From: Rhodococcoides kyotonense
GTDB taxonomy: Bacteria; Actinomycetota; Actinomycetes; Mycobacteriales; Mycobacteriaceae
Direction: 5' to 3'
Assembly: GCF_900188125.1 (NCBI RefSeq)
Contig: NZ_FZOW01000016.1
Coordinates: 57,147 to 121,146, forward strand
DNA: 64,000 nucleotides
Shown piece by piece: positions 44,980 to 54,487 of the stretch (position 1 is its first letter; every line of letters starts with the position of its first letter). The notes under the pieces were generated by a model. That model was not told where the DNA came from, did not search any database, and saw nothing but the letters and a program-made list of their open reading frames with translations. Position numbers and translations under genes: made by a program.

Positions 44980-46530
44980 CTAGAGCTTGGTCGACCGCAG
45001 CTCGTGCCCCTTGGACGTCAGGCATCGGCCCGTGTCGAGGTTCCAGTCCCACCCGTGCAGGTTGCACGTCAGCTTGTTGCCCTCGACGATGCCGAACTTC
45101 GACAGGTCCGCCTTCAGGTGCGGGCAGCGACGCTGGATCTCGTAGCCGTCCTTGACGATCGTCGCGGTGTCGTCGTGCGCTTCGGCGAACCAGCCGTCGG
45201 CGTACGCGATGCGCTCGTCGGTCAGACACTTGAAGAACGTGTACAGGAACTCGTTGTAGCCGCCGACGCGTCGCGCGCGGAACCGCGTCGACAGGAAGAT
45301 CGAGTTGACCCAGTCCGGTTCCTTGTCGCGTACGGCGGTTCGCACGAGCTCCGGCGCGATGGTGAAGCTGTAGCGGAAGCGCTCCTTCAGCAGAGGTTCA
45401 CGCACGATCCGCTTCGGGAAATCGAGTACGACGGTTTCCGCCCCCAGCATCAGGGCGACCGGGTAGCCGATGCCGTCGCAGATCTGGTCGGTCTGAATCA
45501 TGATGGGCTCGAACAACTCTCGCAGCGGTTCGAGCAACGGCTCACCCTCGGCCGGTGCCCATGCCGCCTTCTCCGCGGCGATGACGCCTGCCTGACGCTG
45601 CGCGAAGTCCTCGATGTACTGCGCTTTGCCGGTGGTGAAGATGGCCTCGACCTCGTCGACCGGAATGGGATGCTCGTGCGAGACGAGTTCACTTCCGGAG
45701 AACGTCGACGTCGTGCCGGGGATCTGCAGCAGTCCCTTGTCGTGTCCGTTGCGACGCATCTGGTCCAGGAAGACCATCTGGTCGGGGAAGATGTTCGACG
45801 GGTCGTCGTACACGTCGTTCAGGAAACGAAGCTCGTCGTCGAGGAAACACGGCGGGCCTGCCGACGGGATGACCCACGTCGCACCGATCTGCTCGATGTA
45901 CTGACGTGCGCGGTCCATCTGGCGCTGACGCTTCTGCTCGCCGAACGCCTTCTTCGCGCGCTCGACCATGTCGTACACCATCGGGTACCAGATGGCCCCG
46001 GAGTACTGCAGCATGTGCACGTCGACGTGGCCGAATTCCTCGGTGAGTACGTCCAGGTCCACAGGCCGGGCGTCGTTCATGTTGAACGCGACGGTCTTGC
46101 CGTCGGACACGACGAGACCGGAGTCGCCGATCGGGCCGTCGGCGGGCGCGCGCAGCGCGATGATCATGATGTCGAGGTCGCCCTTGGGGCCGGAGACGCG
46201 GTGCTTGACCGAGTCGGTCGTCTCGACGAACTTGTGGAAGCCGAGCTTGATCAGCTCGTTCTTCAGATCCGGCACCGGGTAGTCCGGCAACAGGACGGTC
46301 GTGTCCTTGTTGACGTGCTCGGCGAGGTTCTTAGGGTCGAAGTGGTCCTTGTGCAGGTGCGAGACGTACAGGTAGTCGCAATCACCGAGCGCGTCCCAGT
46401 CGAGCTGCGTGTTGTCCGGGAACGGGAACCACGACGTGAAGTACGCCGGGTTCACCCACGGGTCGCACAGAATGCTGCCCGCATCGGTCTGAATGTGGAA
46501 ACCCGCGTGCCCGACACTGGTGACCTGCAC
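44980..46530 (-). CDS. Metallo-beta-lactamase-fold and Rieske [2Fe-2S] fusion protein
   Basis: A 516-aa two-domain protein. The N-terminal half has the metal site SHLHKDHFD of the MBL fold. The C-terminal end is a Rieske cluster with C-x-H in RRCPHLKAD and C-x2-H in TCNLHGWDW. The layout recalls CMP-Neu5Ac hydroxylase-like proteins and suggests an oxygenase or hydroxylase, with substrate unknown. The GTG at 46530 is chosen for the AAGAAGGAG 8 nt upstream. No reductase or ferredoxin gene is adjacent. Confidence 0.88.
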   Translation of the reverse strand: MQVTSVGHAGFHIQTDAGSILCDPWVNPAYFTSWFPFPDNTQLDWDALGDCDYLYVSHLHKDHFDPKNLAEHVNKDTTVLLPDYPVPDLKNELIKLGFHKFVETTDSVKHRVSGPKGDLDIMIIALRAPADGPIGDSGLVVSDGKTVAFNMNDARPVDLDVLTEEFGHVDVHMLQYSGAIWYPMVYDMVERAKKAFGEQKRQRQMDRARQYIEQIGATWVIPSAGPPCFLDDELRFLNDVYDDPSNIFPDQMVFLDQMRRNGHDKGLLQIPGTTSTFSGSELVSHEHPIPVDEVEAIFTTGKAQYIEDFAQRQAGVIAAEKAAWAPAEGEPLLEPLRELFEPIMIQTDQICDGIGYPVALMLGAETVVLDFPKRIVREPLLKERFRYSFTIAPELVRTAVRDKEPDWVNSIFLSTRFRARRVGGYNEFLYTFFKCLTDERIAYADGWFAEAHDDTATIVKDGYEIQRRCPHLKADLSKFGIVEGNKLTCNLHGWDWNLDTGRCLTSKGHELRSTKL

Positions 46531-46548
46531 TGAAAACACTCCTTCTTC

Positions 46549-46621
46549 GTGAGTGAAAATGTGTAGCGCCCGTGGTCGCTCCGCAGGCTCCGCTCCTGAC
46601 CGGCTACACATTTTCGCTCAC
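46549..46621. repeat. Intergenic palindrome, copy E (long form)
   Basis: Arms GTGAGTGAAAATGTGTAGC and GCTACACATTTTCGCTCAC (18 of 19 pair) enclose 35 nt containing GCTCCGCAGGCTCCGCTCCT, shared with copy D. It lies downstream of murB. Confidence 0.88.
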
Positions 46622-46651
46622 AACGTTGACCAACCATCGTAAGCGCTGAAA

Positions 46652-47668
<1,017 letters not shown>

Positions 47669-47676
47669 GGGAGCCC

Positions 47677-47686
47677 AGGGTACCCT
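47677..47686. promoter_or_regulatory. Palindromic AGGGTACCCT shared by two divergent promoters
   Basis: Both strands read TACCCT. On the plus strand it ends 7 nt before the DUF2505 ATG; on the minus strand it ends 8 nt before the murB GTG. The two -10 boxes overlap by 2 bp, so polymerase binding in one direction should exclude the other. Confidence 0.65.
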
Positions 47687-47693
47687 CCCGCGT

Positions 47694-48197
47694 ATGCCTC
47701 GCCCCATCGCGCACAGCGCGTCCGTTCCCGCATCTGTCGACAAGGTGCATGCCGCGCTCGTCTCCGAGCAGTACTGGAAGGACCGCGTCGCCGACATCGG
47801 CGGACCGGGTGCCGAGCTGGTCAGCATCACCGCGATCAACGGAACCATCAGCGTCGTGATCTCGCAGTCCATCCCCGAGGACGAGCTGCCTGCCGCGGTC
47901 ACCGCGTTCAAGAAGGGCCCGCTCGTCATCGAGCGCAGCGAGTCGTGGGGACCGTTCGGCGGGAACCGCGCCGAGGGCAAGTTCGGCGCGACGGTCGAGG
48001 GCGCCCCGGCGTCGATCTCGGGGACGACGCTGCTCGAGGGCGACGCGACGTCGTCGACGCTGTCGCTGTCCGGAACCACCGAGGTCAAGATCCCGTTGTT
48101 CGGCAGCAAGATCGAATCGATGATCAGCGAGCAGGTCCTCGCCCTCATCGACAACGAGCACGAGTACACCGGCAACTGGATCGACAAGAACCTGTAG
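47694..48197 (+). CDS. DUF2505 protein, first of a tandem pair
   Basis: A 167-aa DUF2505 (SRPBCC-like lipid-binding fold) protein, starting MPRPIAHSASVPASVDKVHA. It shares the frame of its neighbour: a sigma-shaped N-terminal hairpin, LPAAVTAF, LEGDATSSTLSLSGTTEVKIPLFGSKIE and a C-terminal helix ending in GNWIDKNL. Function unknown; the fold usually holds hydrophobic ligands. It is divergent from murB, as Rv0481c is. Confidence 0.88.
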   Translation: MPRPIAHSASVPASVDKVHAALVSEQYWKDRVADIGGPGAELVSITAINGTISVVISQSIPEDELPAAVTAFKKGPLVIERSESWGPFGGNRAEGKFGATVEGAPASISGTTLLEGDATSSTLSLSGTTEVKIPLFGSKIESMISEQVLALIDNEHEYTGNWIDKNL

Positions 48198-48220
48198 CAG
48201 ACCGCACTCGGAACTGCCGG

Positions 48221-48226
48221 TACCCT
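48221..48226 (+). promoter_or_regulatory. -10 box TACCCT of the second DUF2505 gene
   Basis: TACCCT lies 8 nt before the ATG at 48235, the same hexamer and spacing as in front of the first copy. This suggests the promoter was duplicated together with the gene. Confidence 0.6.
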
Positions 48227-48234
48227 GGTCCGCT

Positions 48235-48741
48235 ATGGCGCGCCGCATGAACTACTCAGCCCGGTTCACCTACTCTCCCGAGCAGGTGTACGCCGCTCTG
48301 TCCAGCCGTGATCACTGGGACGCTCGCATCGAGGAGATGAAGAAGTACTCCCACAACGAGTTGAAGAGTTTCGAGGTGACCGGCGACGGCATCGACGTCG
48401 TGATGCATCACATCATTCCGAGGACCGAGCTGCCGGACATCGCGCAGACGGTGATGAAGAAGGACATGGTCATCACCCGCAACGTGCACTTCGATGCGTT
48501 CGCGGAGGACACCACCGAGGGCCACTACGACGCGTCCATCCCGGCGGGCCCCGGCAGTCTGAAGGGCACGACGACCCTCTTCGCCACCGAGACCGGATCG
48601 ACGCTACGGACGTCGTCGGAGGCGAAGGTCTTTCTGCCGTTCGTCGGCGGCAAGCTCGAGCAGCTGATGTTGGTCAACCTTCGCGACCTGTGGCGCGGCG
48701 AGGGCGAAGTCACGGCCGACTGGCTTGCCAAGAACAACTAG
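48235..48741 (+). CDS. DUF2505 protein, second of a tandem pair
   Basis: A 168-aa paralogue of the previous gene, starting MARRMNYSARFTYSPEQVYA. The shared pattern includes LPDIAQTVMKK, FLPFVGGKLEQLM and the end TADWLAKNN against TGNWIDKNL. It lies 37 bp after its partner and has its own -10 box. The two have clearly diverged, so the duplication is not recent. Confidence 0.88.
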   Translation: MARRMNYSARFTYSPEQVYAALSSRDHWDARIEEMKKYSHNELKSFEVTGDGIDVVMHHIIPRTELPDIAQTVMKKDMVITRNVHFDAFAEDTTEGHYDASIPAGPGSLKGTTTLFATETGSTLRTSSEAKVFLPFVGGKLEQLMLVNLRDLWRGEGEVTADWLAKNN

Positions 48742-49516
48742 CTCGCCGAAGCCGCAGGGCACGATCACCCGCGGCACCACCGGAATCAACCGGCTCAGGC
48801 GCAGCGATCGCTGGCTGACGCACAGCCCCTCGGTCCGGCGCGTCCTGATGGATGCGCCGGATCCTCTCGTCGTCGACCTCGGGTACGGCGCGCGCCCGGA
48901 CACGACACTCGAACTCGCCCGACGCCTTCGCACGATTCGGCCCGATCTGCGCGTCACCGGCCTCGAGATCGACCCTGCACGCGTCGTCGACCCCGTCGAG
49001 AACGTGCACTTCGCTCGCGGCGGGTTCGAGCTCGCCGGGCTACGGCCGAATCTCGTGCGGGCATTCAACGTTCTCCGGCAGTACCCCGAAAATGCAGTGC
49101 CCGACGCCTGGAGCCGCATCCTGTCCGGGCTCGCACCCGGCGGTCTTCTCGTCGACGGCACGTGCGACGAGCTGGGCCGACGCTGCGCGTGGGTACTTCT
49201 CGATGCCCACGGACCGCGGTCGCTGACGCTCGCGTGGGATCCCTTCACCGTGGATCGGCCGTCGGACATCGCCGAGAGGCTCCCGAAGGTGCTCATCCAC
49301 CGCAACGTGCCCGGCGAGCGGATTCATGCGCTGCTGCAGAGCGCCGACCGAGCATGGTCGACAGCCGCTCCCCTTGCACCGTTCGGACCGCGTGTGCGGT
49401 GGCGTGCTGCGGTGGCCGGACTGTCGCGCGAGGGCATTCCCGTCGTGACGCATCGTCGACGTATGCGCGACAACGTGCTGACCGTCCCGTGGGATGCGGT
49501 CGCCCCCGGACGCTAG
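48725..49516 (+). CDS. SAM-dependent methyltransferase-like protein
   Basis: About 263 aa. A Rossmann-type SAM site is suggested by DPLVVDLGYGARPDTTLELA and RVTGLEIDPARV. The region LAPGGLLVDGTCDELGRRCAWVLLD resembles the later strands of class I methyltransferases. The TTG at 48725 overlaps the previous gene by 17 bp; the true start may be a few codons later. Substrate unknown. Its stop overlaps the convergent AbiEi-like gene by 4 bp. Confidence 0.75.
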   Translation: MPRTTSSPKPQGTITRGTTGINRLRRSDRWLTHSPSVRRVLMDAPDPLVVDLGYGARPDTTLELARRLRTIRPDLRVTGLEIDPARVVDPVENVHFARGGFELAGLRPNLVRAFNVLRQYPENAVPDAWSRILSGLAPGGLLVDGTCDELGRRCAWVLLDAHGPRSLTLAWDPFTVDRPSDIAERLPKVLIHRNVPGERIHALLQSADRAWSTAAPLAPFGPRVRWRAAVAGLSREGIPVVTHRRRMRDNVLTVPWDAVAPGR

Positions 49517-50097
49517 GTGCAGGCCGACAACGCCAGTTCGATGCGTTCCGCGACGCGGTCGGTTCCGCCCGTCGCCTCGGCGTACAGCACCGACGGGTCG
49601 ACGCGTCCGATCGCCACGGCGTCACCGACGACCTCGTCGAGCGTGATCTGTGAGATTCCGCCCGCCGCGAGGTCCAGAACCGTCCGCACCGGCGTCGTCA
49701 TCCGGAAGGTGCCGGTGGACTCGATGTCGTGTGGCGTCAGTTGCAGCCGGTGCACTGCGAGCCGCGTGTCCGCGAGCCGCAGATTGGTGTACGCGGACAC
49801 GTGAACGAACTGCGGATGCAGGTGCCCGAACCCATGCAACTCGGCCGCGCTTTGGTGTGAGATGACCGCATCTCCGCCGAACCAGGCGCACCACATCGCG
49901 AAGTGCTCGAGATCGTTGTGGGGCCAATCCGACAGCCTGCAGAGGTTGCGTTCGACCTTCGTCCAGTCTCCCGCAACGATATTGGCGTGCACCGACGAGT
50001 GCTCGTACCCGAGGCGCTCGGCCTGTTCGGTGGTGAAGTATCCATCCTGGCTCGCGGCCAGACGACGCAGTTCGAGGGAGCTCGGACGTGTGGTCAT
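49513..50097 (-). CDS. AbiEi-antitoxin-domain protein, no adjacent toxin
   Basis: A 194-aa protein. The N-terminal winged helix LRRLAASQDGYFTTEQAERLGYEHSSVHANI matches the AbiEi_4 type of domain; the rest (WFGGDAVISHQSAAELHG, TTPVRTVLDLA) is the usual DUF559-like middle of this large actinobacterial family. Despite the name, most members stand alone. The ATG at 50097 is used. There is no AbiEii gene next to it, and the AbiEii-like gene of the defence island is 34 kb away. Confidence 0.78.
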   Translation of the reverse strand: MTTRPSSLELRRLAASQDGYFTTEQAERLGYEHSSVHANIVAGDWTKVERNLCRLSDWPHNDLEHFAMWCAWFGGDAVISHQSAAELHGFGHLHPQFVHVSAYTNLRLADTRLAVHRLQLTPHDIESTGTFRMTTPVRTVLDLAAGGISQITLDEVVGDAVAIGRVDPSVLYAEATGGTDRVAERIELALSACT

Positions 50098-50207
50098 GCA
50101 GCCAAGAATACGACACGATGTGTTGCACATCACAAGAAAACGGATCGAATCGTCGGCCATCGGAGATTCACAGAGCTCTTTCAGACTTTTCGGGAAGACT
50201 GCTCGGA

Positions 50208-50945
50208 ATGACACGAAGCAAAGCTCCACTGATTGCGCTGCTCGTCGTTCTCGTACTGGTCGCCGCGCTGCTCGGCGGGGAACTGTATTTCCGTCAGCAG
50301 ATCAAGTCGTGCCTGGCCGGCCAGCTGGAAAGCGAGATCGGCAGTTCGGTCGACGTCGGGATCGGGTGGAAGCCGGTCCTGCTGTCCCTCGTCGACAAGC
50401 AGGTGTCGTCGGTCACCATCGACAGCAACGACGCACGTTTCGGACCTGCAGAGGGGATGGTCGTGCACGCCGAGATCAACGACGTGAACCTGCAGCAGAG
50501 CGCCGACTCCAATGGCACGATCGGCAGTTCCAGCGCCGACATCGACTGGTCCACCGACGGCATCGCCAAGACGCTGCAGTCGCAGGGGATCGGCGCCCTC
50601 GTGTCCGGTGTGACGGCGGATCAGTCGGCGGGCACGCTGTCGTTCGCGGTTGCAGGCCTCGCACAGTTGACCGTGAAGCCTCAGATCAACGGTGACCGGG
50701 TCGAGGTGCAGACCGTGAACGCGTCGATCCTCGGGCTCGGCATTCCGACCGACCTCGTCGACAGCATCGTCGGCGTGCTGACCGACAGCCTGCAGCAGTA
50801 CCCGCTCGACATGAAGCCGACGTCGCTCACCGTGACCGACAACGCAATTCAGCTGCAGTTGCAGGGCGGTCCGTACACGATGCCCGCCGCGCAGCCCGGC
50901 CAGGCCGTGCCGGAACAGCCGGAAGGCTGCAGTCTCGTCGCTTAG
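50208..50945 (+). CDS. LmeA-like (DUF2993) phospholipid-binding protein
   Basis: A 245-aa protein with one N-terminal membrane anchor or signal (PLIALLVVLVLVAALLGG) followed by the DUF2993 fold: YFRQQIKSCLAGQLESEIGS, repeated beta segments such as VEVQTVNASILGLGIP, and a Cys close to the C-terminus. LmeA in mycobacteria binds phosphoinositides and supports lipomannan elongation in the cell envelope. The ATG at 50208 excludes an upstream extension that runs antisense to the neighbouring gene. The stop overlaps deoC by 4 bp. Confidence 0.82.
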   Translation: MTRSKAPLIALLVVLVLVAALLGGELYFRQQIKSCLAGQLESEIGSSVDVGIGWKPVLLSLVDKQVSSVTIDSNDARFGPAEGMVVHAEINDVNLQQSADSNGTIGSSSADIDWSTDGIAKTLQSQGIGALVSGVTADQSAGTLSFAVAGLAQLTVKPQINGDRVEVQTVNASILGLGIPTDLVDSIVGVLTDSLQQYPLDMKPTSLTVTDNAIQLQLQGGPYTMPAAQPGQAVPEQPEGCSLVA

Positions 50946-51595
50946 GTCACGCCGTCGAGAACCGCCCGCGTCCCGGACAATCCGAGGCGCGTGGCGCCTG
51001 CGTCGATCATCGCCAGGGCGGCGTCCGTTGTTCGGATGCCGCCGCTGGCCTTGACGCCCAATCGCCCTCCGACGGTGTCCGCCATCAAGCGGACCGCCTC
51101 TACGCTCGCTCCCCCGGCCGGATGGAAGCCGGTGGACGTCTTGACGAAGTTCGCGCCCGCACGTTCGGCGGCGCGACATGTCTCCACGATCGCCTCGTTG
51201 GACAACGCTGCCGATTCGATGATCACCTTCAGCACCGGTGACGGTCCGATCGCTTCGCGGACGGTCAGGATGTCGGACAGCACGGCGTTGTAGTCGCCCG
51301 CCACGGCTGCCCCGACGTCGATCACCATGTCGATCTCCACCGCTCCCTGGTCGACGGCGAGACGTGCCTCGGACCCTTTGACGAGCGAATGATGCTTGCC
51401 CGACGGGAATCCCGCGACGGCAGCGACGACGAGGCCATCAGCACGGACGGGCAGCATCGACGGCGAGACGCACACCGCGAGAACGCCGAGTTCGAGGCCT
51501 TCCGCGATGAGCGCGGCGACGTCGTCGGCCGTCGCCTCGGGCTTGAGCAGCGTGTGATCGACCATGCGGGCCAGGGATGCGCGAGTGACAGACAT
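50942..51595 (-). CDS. deoC: Deoxyribose-phosphate aldolase
   Basis: A 217-aa class I aldolase splitting 2-deoxyribose-5-phosphate into acetaldehyde and glyceraldehyde-3-phosphate. It has MVDHTLLKPEAT, the Schiff-base lysine in GANFVKTSTGF, and the second lysine in LGVKASGGIRT. The ATG at 51595 is chosen over an in-frame TTG four codons earlier. It would process deoxyribonucleosides brought in by importers such as the one at 31.7-36.8 kb. Position matches Rv0478. Confidence 0.96.
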   Translation of the reverse strand: MSVTRASLARMVDHTLLKPEATADDVAALIAEGLELGVLAVCVSPSMLPVRADGLVVAAVAGFPSGKHHSLVKGSEARLAVDQGAVEIDMVIDVGAAVAGDYNAVLSDILTVREAIGPSPVLKVIIESAALSNEAIVETCRAAERAGANFVKTSTGFHPAGGASVEAVRLMADTVGGRLGVKASGGIRTTDAALAMIDAGATRLGLSGTRAVLDGVT

Positions 51596-51639
51596 GAGAC
51601 CACCCAACCACAGCCGCGCGAAGCCTAAGCTCGATGCTT

Positions 51640-52479
51640 ATGTCCGATTCCCCTCTCGCGCAGACCTTCAATTCCACGAGCAGCGAGTTCGACCGCATCA
51701 CCCCACTCCTGTGGGGTCCTGCCGGCCAATCGCTTGCGTTCGCGCTGGAGCTGGCAGCCGGTGACTCCGTGCTCGACGTCTGTACGGGCACCGGAGCGTC
51801 GGCGATCCCGGCAGCGCAGGCAGTGGGACCGGACGGCATCGTCCATGCGATCGATCTCGCCGACGACCTCCTCGAAGTCGGTCGACTGAAAGCGACGTCG
51901 GCCGCGCTGCGCAACATCGATTTCGTCTGCGCCGACGCCACCGAATGGGAGGCCCCGAGCACGATAGACACCGGGTACGACGCGTTGGCCTGCAGTTACG
52001 GGATCTTCTTTCTCCCGGACATGGACATCACGTTCTCGCGGCTCGTCGGCCTCGTGAAGCTCGGTGGCCGCGTGGGCGTCACGGTATGGAGGAAGGGCGC
52101 GGTCAAGGAGTTCGGCGACGCGTATTTCGAGGTCATCGAGCGGCACTCCCCCGGGGGCGGGCACACCGGTCCTCTGTCGCGCACAGGCTACGAGTCCAAC
52201 CCGCTACGCCGAGTCGAGACCTCGGAGACGCTCGCCGCGTGGCTCGAAGCGCAACGATGCGAGTCAGTTCGCGTCACCGAACTGTCCAATCACGTGCCCG
52301 CGACCGAGGAATTCGTCTGGAACTTCGTGCTCGGCAGCGGATTCCGCGGCGCATTGAGCGGGTTCGACGACGCAACGAGGGACACGATCCGCGCCGAGTT
52401 CCTCGAACTGCTCACCGCCCGCGGTATCGATTCGGTCGACGCGACGACACTGGTGGCAACCGGTGTTCGGACGGCCTGA
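51640..52479 (+). CDS. Class I SAM-dependent methyltransferase
   Basis: About 279 aa, beginning MSDSPLAQTFNSTSSEFDRI. SAM motif I is VLDVCTGTGASAIPAA, the acidic end of strand 2 is VHAIDLADDLLEVG, and motif III/IV is ALACSYGIFFLPD, typical of UbiE/MenG-like small-molecule methylases. TAAGCT at 51626-51631 is 8 nt before the chosen ATG, favouring a leaderless transcript; the ATG at 51634 is an alternative. Substrate unknown. Confidence 0.9.
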   Translation: MSDSPLAQTFNSTSSEFDRITPLLWGPAGQSLAFALELAAGDSVLDVCTGTGASAIPAAQAVGPDGIVHAIDLADDLLEVGRLKATSAALRNIDFVCADATEWEAPSTIDTGYDALACSYGIFFLPDMDITFSRLVGLVKLGGRVGVTVWRKGAVKEFGDAYFEVIERHSPGGGHTGPLSRTGYESNPLRRVETSETLAAWLEAQRCESVRVTELSNHVPATEEFVWNFVLGSGFRGALSGFDDATRDTIRAEFLELLTARGIDSVDATTLVATGVRTA

Positions 52480-52491
52480 GAGAATCGAGCC

Positions 52492-53379
52492 ATGAGTTCA
52501 GCAGGTGTCGCCGACGACCGTCGTTACGTTCTGTCCCTCGGATGCCCCGACCGCACGGGCATCGTCGCCAAGATCTCGACGTTCCTCGCCGACGTCGGCG
52601 GATGGATCGTCGAAGCTGCCTACCACGCAGATCCGGACACCGGATGGTTCTTCACGCGCCAGGCTGTTCGTGCGTCGTCGGTCGGCATGAGCATCGAGGA
52701 ACTGCGCACCCGGTTCGAAGCCGTCGCCGCCGAGATCGGCCCGGAAACCGAATGGGCACTGGAGGATTCGGGCCAGCGCAAGCGCGTGGTCATCCTCGTC
52801 AGCAAGGAAGCACACTGCCTGCACGACCTGCTCGGACGCGCAGCGGGCGGCGAACTCCCGGCCGAGGTGTCCGCGGTCGTCGGTAACCACAAGTCACTCG
52901 AACCGGTCGCGCGGGCGCACGGTATCCGCTTCCACCACGTCGAATTCCCGAAGGATCCGGCCGAGCGCGGACCGGCGTTCGAGGAGGTGCGCTCACTCGT
53001 CGACTCCTACGACCCGCACGCCGTCGTACTCGCCCGCTTCATGCAGGTCCTGCCCGAGGAACTGTGCGAGCACTGGGCGGGCAAAGCGCTCAACATCCAC
53101 CACAGCTTCCTGCCGTCGTTCGTCGGTGCGCGTCCGTACCACCAGGCCTTCGCGCGAGGCGTCAAGCTGATCGGTGCGACGTGCCACTACGTGACCGCAG
53201 AACTCGACGCAGGCCCGATCGTCGAGCAGGACGTCATCCGCGTCGACCACTCCGACGAGGTCGCCGACATGGTCCGGCAGGGCCGCGACATCGAGAAGCT
53301 CGTGCTGTCCCGTGGGCTGCGCTGGCACCTGGAGGACCGCGTCCTCGTGCACGGGAAGAAGACGGTGGTCTTCAGCTGA
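52492..53379 (+). CDS. purU: Formyltetrahydrofolate deformylase
   Basis: A 295-aa enzyme releasing formate from 10-formyl-THF, balancing one-carbon units with purine synthesis. An N-terminal ACT domain (about 12-90, CPDRTGIVAKIS) is followed by the formyl-transferase fold with catalytic LNIHHSFLPSFVGARPY and GATCHYVTAELDAGPIVEQD. It starts 12 bp after the methyltransferase. A palindromic element begins 2 bp after its stop. Confidence 0.96.
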   Translation: MSSAGVADDRRYVLSLGCPDRTGIVAKISTFLADVGGWIVEAAYHADPDTGWFFTRQAVRASSVGMSIEELRTRFEAVAAEIGPETEWALEDSGQRKRVVILVSKEAHCLHDLLGRAAGGELPAEVSAVVGNHKSLEPVARAHGIRFHHVEFPKDPAERGPAFEEVRSLVDSYDPHAVVLARFMQVLPEELCEHWAGKALNIHHSFLPSFVGARPYHQAFARGVKLIGATCHYVTAELDAGPIVEQDVIRVDHSDEVADMVRQGRDIEKLVLSRGLRWHLEDRVLVHGKKTVVFS

Positions 53380-53380
53380 T

Positions 53381-53441
53381 CCCATGTGCGCGGAAATACA
53401 TAGCGGGCTATGCATTTCCGTGCACGTGCGGCGAAGCCGCC
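53381..53441. repeat. Intergenic palindrome, copy F, abutting two genes
   Basis: Arms 53381-53404 and 53407-53430 pair at 20 of 24 positions around a GG loop (core GCGGAAATACATAGC). A mini-hairpin GCGGCGAAGCCGC follows and touches the stop codon of the convergent hydrolase. The element fills the whole gap between the two genes. Confidence 0.88.
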
Positions 53442-54470
53442 TTACAGCGTGCGCAGCCGGAGAATCTCCGCGTTGACGTCGTCGATCGCCTCGACCGAGC
53501 TCATGTGTCCGATCCCGGGCAACTCGATGAGCTTGCTGAGGTGGTCGTGCGAGTCCAACGCGTCCGCGAGCCTTCGGGCATGTACGGGCGGCGTCAGCCG
53601 GTCGGCCGTTCCCACCAGCACACTCGTCGGGACGCTCATGTTCGACAGCGCCTCGTAGATGTCGAGGTCGCTGAGCGCAGCACCCCAGATGCCCCGGGTT
53701 CGGGGCGCGCATTCGAGGACGATCTTCTCGCAGAACGCCACCTCGGCCGGCGTCGCGCTCGGTGCCATCGAGACGTACTTGATGGCCTGACGCGTCACCG
53801 ACGACGGCCGCAGCGGCACCGCCGACTTCAGCACGACGCGACCGACCGGCACCGGAACCCGCGGGAACCGATTCGGCAGCGGAATGACGGTCGTCTCGCG
53901 CACGAGGCTGTCGGTCGCGGTACTGGCCAGCAGAATCGCGCTGACGAGCGTGTCGACCTGCTCCGGGTACCGGCCTGCCCACGCCATGACGGACATGCCA
54001 CCCATGCTGTGCCCGACGAGCACAGCCTTGTTGTCCTCGGTCACGGTAGCGGCGAGCACGTCGGCGAGGTCGTCGGCGAGAACGTCCGGCCCGAGCAGCC
54101 GCGTCCCGACGTCGCTGCGGCCATGTCCGCGCTGGTCGTAAACGATGACCTGGTAGTTCTCGGCGAACGCGTTGATCTGAGGAGTCCAGAAGTCCGCGGA
54201 ACACGTCCAGCCGTGACTGAAGACGATCGGAGGAGAGTCGGGGTCACCATAGACGCGAACGTGCAGCTCGGCACCGTCGTCGGTGACGACCGGTACGACG
54301 CGCGACTCGAACGTCGGCACGTGGAGAAGTGCGTCGGGCTTCAGGATCGATCCGGGCTGCGTCGGAACACGCGTGGTACGACGACCCACCAGCACAGCCC
54401 CGATACCTGCCGCTGCCGCGAGTACGCCGGCTCCGACGAGTGCGCCTCGGGCAGCTTTCCGTGTGACCAC
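53442..54470 (-). CDS. Alpha/beta hydrolase with N-terminal membrane segment
   Basis: A 342-aa alpha/beta hydrolase. Residues 5-30 are hydrophobic (GALVGAGVLAAAAGIGAVLVG), a likely anchor or signal. The fold shows FSHGWTCSADFW, YDQRGHGRSD, nucleophile elbow VGHSMGGMS, acid region LVGTADRLTPP and His in LPGIGHMS. The GTG at 54470 has AAGGAG 7 nt before it; the in-frame TTG earlier overlaps the regulator gene stop. It forms a pair with the MerR-like regulator. Confidence 0.9.
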   Translation of the reverse strand: MVTRKAARGALVGAGVLAAAAGIGAVLVGRRTTRVPTQPGSILKPDALLHVPTFESRVVPVVTDDGAELHVRVYGDPDSPPIVFSHGWTCSADFWTPQINAFAENYQVIVYDQRGHGRSDVGTRLLGPDVLADDLADVLAATVTEDNKAVLVGHSMGGMSVMAWAGRYPEQVDTLVSAILLASTATDSLVRETTVIPLPNRFPRVPVPVGRVVLKSAVPLRPSSVTRQAIKYVSMAPSATPAEVAFCEKIVLECAPRTRGIWGAALSDLDIYEALSNMSVPTSVLVGTADRLTPPVHARRLADALDSHDHLSKLIELPGIGHMSSVEAIDDVNAEILRLRTL

Positions 54471-54487
54471 GAACTGTCTCCTTCCCC

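Noticed and set aside
49513..50097. AbiEi-like protein as the antitoxin of the AbiEii-like gene at 15147
   Set aside because: The genes are 34 kb apart, and this AbiEi-type family is widespread as single genes.
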